Assembly (NCBI GenBank): GCA_031265025.1
Contig: JAISDF010000180.1
Location: forward strand, 1 to 6,165
Reading direction: 5' to 3'
From: Spirochaetaceae bacterium
GTDB lineage: Bacteria > Spirochaetota > Spirochaetia > Treponematales > Breznakiellaceae
DNA: 6,165 nucleotides
Shown here: piece by piece, positions 1 to 6,130 of the stretch
Layout: the number at the start of each line of letters is the position of its first letter
Numbering within the stretch: the first letter of the stretch is position 1
Notes under the pieces: model-generated
Seen by the model: only the letters and a program-made list of their open reading frames with translations
Databases searched by the model: none
What the model was told of the DNA's origin: nothing
Program-made: the position numbers and the translations under genes

Positions 1-1239
1 GGGCACAGGAACATCCCTGAACCAGCTTGGAAAGGTCCCCGCGAGGGCCGCGGCCATTATTTTCCGCCCCCTGGTGTCGGGCTCCTCACGCCTGAAAAGG
101 TAGTCGGCCATTTCAGGAGACGCGGCAAAATCCCTGGTCATAAGCCAGGCCTGGTCCGTGGTGCTGAAAAGGGCTTCGGCGCTTATGCCCTCAGGGGGAT
201 TGAGTTCCAGGGGGCTTGCCCAGTAAAGATCGACGCCGTTAAACGCGGAGGTAAGGGGATGGGTCTTGCTGCCTGTCTCGGGCCGTATGCCTATCCAGAA
301 GGGGTATTTTATCAGGCGAAGCTGAACCATGCCGCCGGCGGTCTGGGTTCTCAGGGGCCAGGTCAGGGCGTTTTGATCCAGAACCAGGCTAGGCTGTACC
401 GTGGCGCCGTAGAACGAAATCATGGACAGAAGGCCCCTGTCCATAATGACATCAGGCGTTATGCCCTGTTCAAAATCTATGGAGACGCTTTCAACGGAGA
501 AGAACACCCTTCCCCCGCCCTGTATGTACCTGTCTATGCGGTAGAGGGCCCTGTCGTCCAGAACCCCGGCGCCGCCTATGACAAGAAGCGAGGGGAGTTC
601 ACCGGGAATTTCGTCTCCGCTGTTTATTTCCCTGATTCTGTAGGCCGCGCCCCGCAGGGCCTGATCAAGGTAGCCGTAATCGCCTGCCCAGCTTCTGTCG
701 GGATCGCCCACAATGACGCCTATTTCGCGCTGCGTTTCCCGGACCATGTTTCTGATGCGGGAAGTAAGATCATACTCAAGGGTATCAATCGAAAACACAA
801 AGGGCAGCGCTTCCTGCCGGTCGAGGTATTCAATCAGTATGCCGGAATAGACCGTCGCGACGCTTGCCTGGTCCTGTTCCACGGTCTCTATCTGGGTGGC
901 GACTATACCAAGCCTTTCCATGAGATCCGTAAGGCCGGCCTTTACCGGGTCCCGTACGCTGACTTCGATTCTGCCACGGGAGTTATCGGCGTATTCCCTG
1001 AGCAGGTCCCTGATTTCCCTGGGCACAGGATGTATACGCTCCAGGCGGTCGGAGAGAAAATAGTTTATCCGCACCTTGTCTTCAAGTTCACGGTAGAGTT
1101 CCCGTGAAACCCTGGAAATCGTATAGGCCCTGTTGTCGCTCATGTCAAGCCTGAAAAAGACCCTTCGTGTTACCAAAAACGCCAGAATAATGGCCAGGAG
1201 GGCCAGGGCGCTCAGTATGAACGCTTCACGCTTGTTCAT
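1..1239 (-). CDS. GldG-like auxiliary subunit of an ABC-2 transporter (partial, C-terminus outside window)
   Basis: The minus strand is open for 413 codons from an ATG at 1239 to the left edge without a stop, so the C-terminus is missing. The start follows a GGAG (1249-1246) by 6 bases and lies 2 bases after the permease stop, so translation is probably coupled. Residues 7-23 (FILSALALLAIILAFLV) form one N-terminal membrane anchor after a short basic MNKR segment. The part after it matches the GldG / ABC_transp_aux family as I know it: RLDMSDNRAYTISR at 30-43, then a strand ending YFLSDRL (60-66), a predicted Rossmann-like core (REIGVIVGDP 171-180, LLVIGGAG 218-225), and FRREEP/GTFPSWF near 382-407. 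Family members carry a further C-terminal membrane helix, expected left of the window. Known role: an extracytoplasmic partner of GldA/GldF-type ABC exporters, needed for gliding in Bacteroidetes but widespread in non-gliders. The substrate is unknown. The family call is secure; calling it gldG by function is not. Confidence 0.85.
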   Translation of the reverse strand, partial: MNKREAFILSALALLAIILAFLVTRRVFFRLDMSDNRAYTISRVSRELYRELEDKVRINYFLSDRLERIHPVPREIRDLLREYADNSRGRIEVSVRDPVKAGLTDLMERLGIVATQIETVEQDQASVATVYSGILIEYLDRQEALPFVFSIDTLEYDLTSRIRNMVRETQREIGVIVGDPDRSWAGDYGYLDQALRGAAYRIREINSGDEIPGELPSLLVIGGAGVLDDRALYRIDRYIQGGGRVFFSVESVSIDFEQGITPDVIMDRGLLSMISFYGATVQPSLVLDQNALTWPLRTQTAGGMVQLRLIKYPFWIGIRPETGSKTHPLTSAFNGVDLYWASPLELNPPEGISAEALFSTTDQAWLMTRDFAASPEMADYLFRREEPDTRGRKIMAAALAGTFPSWFRDVPVP

Positions 1240-1241
1240 GG

Positions 1242-2000
1242 CTAACTCCACTTCCTGAACAGGATGACCCTGGTGTTGAGAAAGAGAAACAAAAGGGCGC
1301 TCAGTATAAAGAAAGAACCGTCACGGGAATCAATGATTCCCTTTGAGAAACTCTCAAAGTGGAAAGGCAGTGAAATAAAATTGCAGAAATTTCCGATAAA
1401 CCCCGGAAGATTGAAGGTGAAATTAAGCTGGCTTACAAGCATCATGGTCATGAGGACCACGGCGCTTCCCAGAAAGGCCCCGGCCTGGTTTTTGGAAAGG
1501 CTCGAAAGGAGCAGCCCCAGGGACAGGGCAGAAGAACCGAGGAGCAGGGCCCCTATATATTCCGAGGCTATCACCCCGGCCTGAAAGCGCCCCAGGGGGA
1601 AGAGGCTCAAGGGCACGGGAACGGTAAGAACAAGGAAGAAGCAGAGCACGCCGAGGGAAGCAAGGAATTTCCCCAGCACCAGGTCCCATTCGGAAAAGGG
1701 CATGGTAAGCAGCAGCTCCACGCTCCCTGTTTTTCTTTCCTCGGCCCAGCTCTTCATGGTTATGACCGGAATGACCAGTATGAAGGCCAGGGGAAAGCCT
1801 GAAAAATACGGCCTGAGGCTGGCGCTTCCCATGACAAAAAAGCGCTGCACATAAAAAAACCATACCGAGGTAAAGACCAGAAAAAACACCCCTATGCCGT
1901 ACACCGCCGGGGCGTAACTGGAAGAGTAAAGCTCCCTGGCCGCGAGAGCCAGCGCCCGCCGGGGAAGAAACTCTTTTGCCCCGCTGTCTTGTGTTTTCAT
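1242..2000 (-). CDS. ABC-2 type transporter permease (GldF-like)
   Basis: This is a 252-residue integral membrane protein with about six hydrophobic segments (roughly residues 31-50, 66-82, 110-134, 143-168, 174-192, 228-247), the usual size for a half-transporter permease. Between segments 2 and 3 is the cytoplasmic coupling motif of GldF/NosY-like permeases: MKSWAEERKTGSVELLLTMP (82-101), followed by VLGKFLAS (108-115). The start ATG overlaps the TGA of the ATPase gene as ATGA (2000-1997), a classic translational-coupling arrangement. A GGAG (2011-2008) lies 7 bases upstream, inside the end of the ATPase gene. Its stop is 2 bases before the GldG-like gene. It should form the membrane channel of the complex made with its two neighbours. 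ABC-2 permeases export polysaccharides, drugs, lipids or proteins, and nothing in this sequence identifies the cargo. No frameshift or missing motif was seen. Confidence 0.9.
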   Translation of the reverse strand: MKTQDSGAKEFLPRRALALAARELYSSSYAPAVYGIGVFFLVFTSVWFFYVQRFFVMGSASLRPYFSGFPLAFILVIPVITMKSWAEERKTGSVELLLTMPFSEWDLVLGKFLASLGVLCFFLVLTVPVPLSLFPLGRFQAGVIASEYIGALLLGSSALSLGLLLSSLSKNQAGAFLGSAVVLMTMMLVSQLNFTFNLPGFIGNFCNFISLPFHFESFSKGIIDSRDGSFFILSALLFLFLNTRVILFRKWS

Positions 2001-2950
2001 GATTCCTCTCCGCGCTCTTCCCGTGTCAGCTTGACAAAAATATCCTCAAGGCTTAACCGTTTTTGGTTCATCGAAAGTATCTTGAGCCCCCCGGCCACAG
2101 CCCAGTCAAAGACAGCCTCCCCGTCTACAGTCCCGTCCCCGGCGGAGAACGAAAGGAAGACGGTCCTGTCATCCCAGTCAAGGAGTTTTTCCTGCCTGAC
2201 CGTGTCCCCCAGCCGCCTGAAAAGTTCCCCTGTTTCGGCGGCGCTCTTTCCCTTGAGTACCAGGTCCCAGGAAACCCTCCCCTTCATGGTACGGGCTATT
2301 TCCTCGGGCGTACCCTGGGCGGCTATGCGCCCCTCGTTGATGATCAGCACCTGGGAACATACCGCCTCGACTTCCTGGAGTATGTGGGTGGAGAGTATAA
2401 CCGTCTTGCTCTTTCCAAGGTCCTTTATAAGATTGCGTATTTCGATAATCTGATTGGGGTCAAGGCCGCTGGTGGGCTCGTCAAGGATGAGTATGGGAGG
2501 GTCGTGAATGATGGCCTGGGCAAGGCCCACCCGCTGTTTATAGCCCTTTGAAAGGGTTTCTATGGGTTTGTTGGCGGCCTCCCCAAGGCCGCAGGACTCA
2601 AGGGCCCTGGAGACGGCGTTTTTTTGTTCAACCTTTGGAATGAGCCGGGCCGAGGCGGCAAAGCCGAGGTATTCGGCGGGACTCAGGTCGCCGTACAGGG
2701 GAACGCTTTCGGGAAGATAGCCTATGCGCTTTTTCACTTCCACAGGATGGTCCTGTACCGAGACGCCGTCCACCTTCGCCTCCCCGCTTGTGGGAAAATG
2801 ATAGCCCGTGAGGACCTTCATCACCGTGGTCTTTCCCGCACCGTTGGGGCCGAGAAAACCGAGGACCTGGTCCGCGCCTACCGAAAAGGAAACATCCTTG
2901 ACCGCTTCTACATCGCCGTAGCGTTTTGAGAGGCCGTGAACCTCTATCAT
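1997..2950 (-). CDS. ABC transporter ATP-binding protein (GldA-like)
   Basis: This is a 317-residue cytoplasmic ATPase that would energise the permease encoded next. The reading frame could begin at 2977, but the ATG at 2950 is preferred: it gives the usual family N-terminus (MIEVHGLSKRYG), is preceded 5 bases upstream by AGGAGGA (2962-2956), and avoids overlap with rnz. Numbered from that start: Walker A GPNGAGKT at 34-41, a Q-loop region GYLPE near 77-81 with Glu where many ABC ATPases have Gln, ABC signature LSKGY at 133-137 followed by KQR, Walker B LILDEP at 154-159 with catalytic Glu158, D-loop SGLD near 161-164, and H-loop His189 in STHIL. All nucleotide-binding elements are present, so it should be active. 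About 100 residues after the ATPase core form the C-terminal extension common in ABC-2 exporter ATPases, ending in the typical LSLEDIFVKLT. Ten bases separate it from rnz and its end overlaps the permease start by 4 bases. Confidence 0.92.
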   Translation of the reverse strand: MIEVHGLSKRYGDVEAVKDVSFSVGADQVLGFLGPNGAGKTTVMKVLTGYHFPTSGEAKVDGVSVQDHPVEVKKRIGYLPESVPLYGDLSPAEYLGFAASARLIPKVEQKNAVSRALESCGLGEAANKPIETLSKGYKQRVGLAQAIIHDPPILILDEPTSGLDPNQIIEIRNLIKDLGKSKTVILSTHILQEVEAVCSQVLIINEGRIAAQGTPEEIARTMKGRVSWDLVLKGKSAAETGELFRRLGDTVRQEKLLDWDDRTVFLSFSAGDGTVDGEAVFDWAVAGGLKILSMNQKRLSLEDIFVKLTREERGEES

Positions 2951-2955
2951 GGAAG

Positions 2956-2962
2956 TCCTCCT
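2956..2962 (-). promoter_or_regulatory. Ribosome binding site of the ABC ATPase gene
   Basis: On the minus strand the heptamer AGGAGGA lies 5 bases before the ATG at 2950. It overlaps the TAG stop of rnz (2963-2961), so ribosomes finishing rnz can pass straight to the ATPase gene. Its position decides the start: the longer frame beginning at 2977 would place this site inside the coding region. Confidence 0.85.
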
Positions 2963-3887
2963 AATCAATATACTCAATGGGAAACACAGCCCTGTCCCTG
3001 GTAAGCACCGTATCGGGAAATAGTTCCCTGGCTTCCTTGAGGAGCTGTTTCAGGTTGAATTCGGTATAACGGGGACTGTAATGTATGAGCCCCAGCCTGC
3101 GCACCTTTGCCTGTGCCGCGAGGCGCGCCGCCTGGCAAGCGGTCATGTGTTTCTTTTCCCTGGCGCTTTCTTCCAGGGCCTTTTCAAACATACCCTCGCA
3201 GATAAAGAGGTCCGACCCGGCAACCTCGTTTGCGATTTCGGGGAAGGCAAGGGTATCGGTAACAAAGGAGAATTTTCTGCCGGTACGGGGCCGCCCGAGC
3301 ACCTCGTCCGGGCGGACATCAACGCCGTCCGCGTTCTTGACAATTTCCCCGGCCTGAAGCCGCGCCCAAAGCGGCCCTCTGGGTACGCCGAGTTCCATGG
3401 CCCGCTCCGGGTGAAACTCGCCGGGCCGGGCTTCTTCTTCAAGCGTATACCCGTAACAGGGCTTGGTATGCCGCAGGGGAAAGGCCCGCACCGTAAAGCC
3501 GTCGCCTTTGTACACCGGGCCCGGACCTTCGATTTCCTTTATGATGATTTCGTAGTTGATATACATATCAAGGACGCGCCGGTTGACTTCGATATATTCG
3601 GCTATGCGGGGCGGCCCTATGATGTACAGGGGATCGTCCCGGTCAACCTGCGAGGAAAGCATCAAAAGACCCGGTATGCCGGTAACATGGTCGGCGTGGG
3701 TATGGCTTATGAAGATCGCCGATATTTTCTTCCACCTGAGATTAAGGCGGCGCAGCGAAACCTGGGTCCCCTCGCCGCCGTCAAACAGAAAAAGATCCCC
3801 TTCGCGCCTGAGAAGCACTGATGTAAGATGACGGTTCGGCAGGGGCACCATGCCGCCGGACCCGAGAATAAACGCCTCAAGATTCAT
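2961..3887 (-). CDS. rnz: Ribonuclease Z (tRNase Z, tRNA 3'-end endonuclease)
   Basis: This is a 308-residue metallo-beta-lactamase-fold nuclease, the normal length of short-form bacterial tRNase Z. The enzyme cuts the 3' trailer from tRNA precursors in the cytoplasm. Zinc and catalytic residues are visible in order: the HxHxDH motif SHTHADH (61-67; His62, His64, Asp66, His67), His140 in LRHTKPCYGY, Asp211 in VTDT (GDT in many homologues), His247 in KKHMTA, and His269 in IHYSPRY. The stretch around 152-199, including GPLWARLQAG, corresponds to the flexible arm that grips tRNA in the Bacillus enzyme. The N-terminus MNLEAFILGSGG begins directly with the first strand of the fold, supporting the ATG at 3887. 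No clear Shine-Dalgarno sequence precedes that ATG. It is the first gene of a tight operon with an ABC exporter, an unusual partner. The enzyme assignment is firm. Confidence 0.96.
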   Translation of the reverse strand: MNLEAFILGSGGMVPLPNRHLTSVLLRREGDLFLFDGGEGTQVSLRRLNLRWKKISAIFISHTHADHVTGIPGLLMLSSQVDRDDPLYIIGPPRIAEYIEVNRRVLDMYINYEIIIKEIEGPGPVYKGDGFTVRAFPLRHTKPCYGYTLEEEARPGEFHPERAMELGVPRGPLWARLQAGEIVKNADGVDVRPDEVLGRPRTGRKFSFVTDTLAFPEIANEVAGSDLFICEGMFEKALEESAREKKHMTACQAARLAAQAKVRRLGLIHYSPRYTEFNLKQLLKEARELFPDTVLTRDRAVFPIEYID

Positions 3888-3976
3888 CGGGAACCAGTGT
3901 ATACGTTCCGGCGGGGAAATTCAATGCGTCGAGCCGCGCCGGATTCATACCTGCCGCTTTGCGCTGTCTGTTTCTA

Positions 3977-4005
3977 TTGACCAATCCAATAAAGTCTAAT
4001 ATACT
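3977..4005 (+). promoter_or_regulatory. Predicted sigma-70 type promoter for the rightward flavin reductase gene
   Basis: A -35 box TTGACC (3977-3982, 5 of 6 consensus) and a -10 box TATACT (4000-4005, 5 of 6) are separated by the optimal 17 bases. Transcription would start near 4012, giving a leader of about 170 bases before the ATG at 4186. It overlaps the leftward promoter at 3998-4025, and the two -10 boxes use the same bases. This is a consensus match only; spirochaetal promoters are not always so close to consensus. Confidence 0.6.
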
Positions 4006-4025
4006 TAATTAGTCTAAAATGTCAA
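3998..4025 (-). promoter_or_regulatory. Predicted sigma-70 type promoter for the leftward rnz-ABC operon
   Basis: Read on the minus strand, a perfect -35 box TTGACA (4025-4020) is followed after 16 bases by TATATT (4003-3998, 5 of 6 consensus). The start would lie near 3991, about 100 bases before the rnz ATG. A much weaker alternative nearer the gene is TTGAAT (3924-3919), 15 bases, TATACA (3903-3898), which would give a nearly leaderless rnz transcript. The first is clearly the better match. Confidence 0.55.
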
Positions 4026-4133
4026 ATTTGGAAAAATTCTATGTTCTAAAAATATCACAACGAAATTCGATAAATAATTATATAAAGGCACGCAAATTCA
4101 TTCTAAAATGCGGAGAGCTTATATTGGAAGCAA

Positions 4134-4173
4134 AACCGTGACTGCGGCTCTGCCGCGCGGTTGTTGATTTTTT
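4134..4173 (+). promoter_or_regulatory. Leader hairpin followed by a T-run (possible attenuator)
   Basis: An inner stem GCGGC/GCCGC (4144-4148 with 4152-4156, loop TCT) is enclosed by an outer stem AACCG/CGGTT (4134-4138 with 4158-4162) across an asymmetric internal loop. After five bases (GTTGA) comes a run of six T (4168-4173), immediately before the Shine-Dalgarno sequence. The layout resembles an intrinsic terminator or attenuator in the 5' leader, but the gap before the T-run and the internal loop make it weaker than a standard one. No known riboswitch consensus was recognised; the conserved FMN-riboswitch core is not apparent. Confidence 0.35.
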
Positions 4174-4175
4174 AC

Positions 4176-4182
4176 AGGAGGA
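4176..4182 (+). promoter_or_regulatory. Ribosome binding site of the flavin reductase gene
   Basis: The heptamer AGGAGGA ends 3 bases before the ATG at 4186 (AGGAGG ends 4 bases before it). This is a strong match at somewhat short spacing. It fixes the start, which also gives a complete lipoprotein signal peptide. Confidence 0.85.
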
Positions 4183-4185
4183 AGT

Positions 4186-6108
4186 ATGAAGAAGAGAAGT
4201 GGATGGGCGGCGGTTCTGTGCTGTCTGGGGTTGGTTCTGTCTTGCGCGGGAGGCGGGCAGAGTTACACGGGCGGGTTTACCCCCGGAACCTATACCGGTT
4301 CGGCGAGGGGCAATAACGGTACCATCACCGTTCATGTTACGGTTTCCAAGGCCAAAATTACCGGTATCACGGTGGACCCCTGTACCGAAACGCCCAGCCT
4401 TTCAAAAACCCCGCTGGAACGTATTCCCAGTCAGATTATACGCTACCAGTCGCTCAGGGTTGATACGGTGAGCGGGGCTACCTTTACCAGCGCCGGCGTC
4501 ATCAGCGCTGTTGAGGACGCTCTTGGAAAGGCCGGCGCGGATGTGGCCGCCCTGCGCCAGGTAGCGATACCCAGGGTTGACCGTTCCAGGGAAACCGTTA
4601 CCAGGACCGCCGATGTGGTCATCATAGGCGGCGGCGGGGCCGGTTTGTCGGCGGCTTTGGCCGCGGCCCGTATGGGAGCTTCGGTTATTATTGTCGAAAA
4701 AACCGCTTCTCTGGGCGGCAATACCATACTGGCCGGGGGAGGCTACAACGCGGCCGATCCGGCACGGGCGGGGAACAACCGCATGACTGACGGCCTCCTG
4801 GCCATAGTCCGGGGCCTTGTCAATGAGGCTCCCCGGAGCGATCTGCACAGGACCCTCCAGACCAAGGTTAAGGAACAGCTTGCCTTATATGAGGCGTCTG
4901 GCGAGAGAACCCTCTTTGATTCCCCTGAATTTCACGCCATCCAGACCTGGGCCGCGGGAGACTATGAGGCGAAACTCGATCTTGTTTACGTCCTTACAAA
5001 ACGGGCCGCGGACAGCATAGATTATATTGAAGCGATAGGCGGCGTCTGGCGGGATACGCCGATTACCTATGTGGGCGCCCTCTATCCCCGTTCCCATGAG
5101 ATACAGGACGCGAAGAGCGGCCAGGGCTTTATCAGCGTACTTACCGGGCGCATCGAAAAAGACAGGGTCCCCGTGGAAATTCTCTATGAAACCAGGGCCT
5201 CTGAGTTCATCATGGACGGAGACAGGGTAAGCGGCGTAAAGGCAAAGGCCCTTGACGGCCGCAATTTTGTCGTCAACGCGAGAAAAGGCGTGGTCCTCTG
5301 TTCAGGCGGTTTTTCCGCCAATATTGAAATGAGGCAGCGCTACAATACCCAGTGGGCTACCCTGGACAGTTCAATCAAAACGACCAATGTAAGTACCATC
5401 ACCGGCGACGGCATCGTCATGGCCGAGGCCGCCGGGGCAAATCTTATCCAGATGAATTACATACAGCTCCTGATTTCCGATCCCCAGAACGGCAATACCA
5501 GCGGTTTTGTGGGCCAGGCGTCGGGGCTCTATGTGAACAAGGAAGGGGTGCGTTTTATAAATGAACTTTCCCGCCGGGATGAACTCATGAGGGGTATCCT
5601 CGCGCAGACCGGAGGCATCTGTTATATCATAACCGGCGGAAAAAACGCCAACCTTGACGACCAGGGGCTCAATAAATACGGCCAGCACATAAACGACCTT
5701 ATAGACATGGGCAAGGTGTTCCGGGGCGATACGGTGGAAGAACTTGCCGCCAAAGTTGGCATGCCTCCCGCGGCGCTTAAAAAGACCATTGACGACTGGA
5801 ACGCCATGTGCAGGAGCGGCAGGGATACCCAGTATGGAAGGGCGTCTTTTGAGGATATAGTTACGATCTTTGAAGGTCCCTATTACGCTTCACCGCGCCA
5901 GCCGGCGGTCCATCACACCATGGGCGGCGTGGAAGTTGACGCCGACTGCCATGTTCTCAGGGCGGACGGTTCGGTGATCAGGGGCCTGTACGCTGCCGGG
6001 GAAGTTACCGGCGGCATACACGGCACCAACCGTGTAGGCGCCAACGCCATTCCCGATGCCCTTGCCAACGGCAAGGCCGCGGGAGAAAACGCCTTCACAA
6101 GAAAATAA
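4186..6108 (+). CDS. Flavinylated lipoprotein reductase: FMN-binding plus FAD-dependent fumarate/urocanate reductase-like
   Basis: This 640-residue protein is predicted to reduce an unsaturated organic acid outside the cytoplasm. MKKR and a hydrophobic stretch end in VLSC with Cys20, a spirochaete-type lipobox. Residues about 32-115 form an FMN-binding domain with DTVSGATFT (93-101), the ApbE flavinylation motif; FMN would attach to Thr99. The FAD domain starts with ADVVIIGGGGAGLSAALAA (142-160) and Glu171. Conserved active-site parts include RRD (463-465; Arg464 matches the proton-donor Arg402 of Shewanella fumarate reductase), HHTMGG (576-581; His577) and HGTNR (612-616; Arg616), which clamps the substrate carboxylate. 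Aligned by eye, the positions of His365, Thr377, Glu378 and Arg381 are Leu, Ser, Gly and Gly, so fumarate is unlikely. The YIQLL..DP..G..SG pattern (425-440) resembles urocanate/cinnamate-type reductases. No heme-binding CxxCH exists, unlike tetraheme FccA. It stands alone in the window, divergent from rnz; no ApbE or electron donor is seen. Family firm, substrate open. Confidence 0.9.
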   Translation: MKKRSGWAAVLCCLGLVLSCAGGGQSYTGGFTPGTYTGSARGNNGTITVHVTVSKAKITGITVDPCTETPSLSKTPLERIPSQIIRYQSLRVDTVSGATFTSAGVISAVEDALGKAGADVAALRQVAIPRVDRSRETVTRTADVVIIGGGGAGLSAALAAARMGASVIIVEKTASLGGNTILAGGGYNAADPARAGNNRMTDGLLAIVRGLVNEAPRSDLHRTLQTKVKEQLALYEASGERTLFDSPEFHAIQTWAAGDYEAKLDLVYVLTKRAADSIDYIEAIGGVWRDTPITYVGALYPRSHEIQDAKSGQGFISVLTGRIEKDRVPVEILYETRASEFIMDGDRVSGVKAKALDGRNFVVNARKGVVLCSGGFSANIEMRQRYNTQWATLDSSIKTTNVSTITGDGIVMAEAAGANLIQMNYIQLLISDPQNGNTSGFVGQASGLYVNKEGVRFINELSRRDELMRGILAQTGGICYIITGGKNANLDDQGLNKYGQHINDLIDMGKVFRGDTVEELAAKVGMPPAALKKTIDDWNAMCRSGRDTQYGRASFEDIVTIFEGPYYASPRQPAVHHTMGGVEVDADCHVLRADGSVIRGLYAAGEVTGGIHGTNRVGANAIPDALANGKAAGENAFTRK

Positions 6109-6130
6109 TTAAAAGAAATAATTTTAAGGA

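Larger units (their letters stand above)
3888..4185. other. AT-rich divergent intergenic region
   Basis: No gene is supported in these 298 bases. The part next to rnz (3888-3970) has ordinary GC content. The core (about 3972-4130) is strongly AT-rich and holds both predicted promoters. Repeated short words occur in it: AGTCTAA at 3993-3999 and 4011-4017, and TCTAAAA at 4013-4019, 4045-4051 and 4102-4108. A short inverted repeat CTAAT/ATTAG (3996-4000 and 4008-4012) spans the shared -10 region. These could be regulator sites or simply AT-rich background. The final 50 bases hold a hairpin, a T-run and the ribosome binding site of the reductase gene. Confidence 0.7.

Noticed and set aside
1..1030. 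GGGCACAGGA present at 1-10 and again near 1021-1030
   Set aside because: A 10-base match inside one coding region, encoding unrelated contexts in the same frame family (a Pro-Val-Pro stretch each time). No extended repeat is visible around either copy.
259..1107. Long open frame on the plus strand (282 codons)
   Set aside because: It lies opposite the GldG-like gene, whose minus-strand frame is open for 413 codons, has a ribosome binding site, a membrane anchor and family motifs. The plus frame shows no recognisable domain.
2951..2977. Extended N-terminus of the ABC ATPase starting at 2977
   Set aside because: It would overlap rnz and place the strong AGGAGGA site inside the gene. The ATG at 2950 gives the normal family start.
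3081..3821. Long open frame on the plus strand (246 codons)
   Set aside because: It is antisense to rnz, whose full set of metal-binding motifs is intact on the minus strand. This is a shadow of GC-biased codon use.
4006..4185. FMN riboswitch upstream of the flavin enzyme
   Set aside because: The leader is AT-rich and lacks the conserved RFN core sequences; only a simple hairpin is seen.
6103..6123. AAATAATT direct repeat after the reductase stop
   Set aside because: Two 8-base copies (6103-6110, 6116-6123) in a short A/T-rich stretch are expected by chance, and the first overlaps the stop codon.
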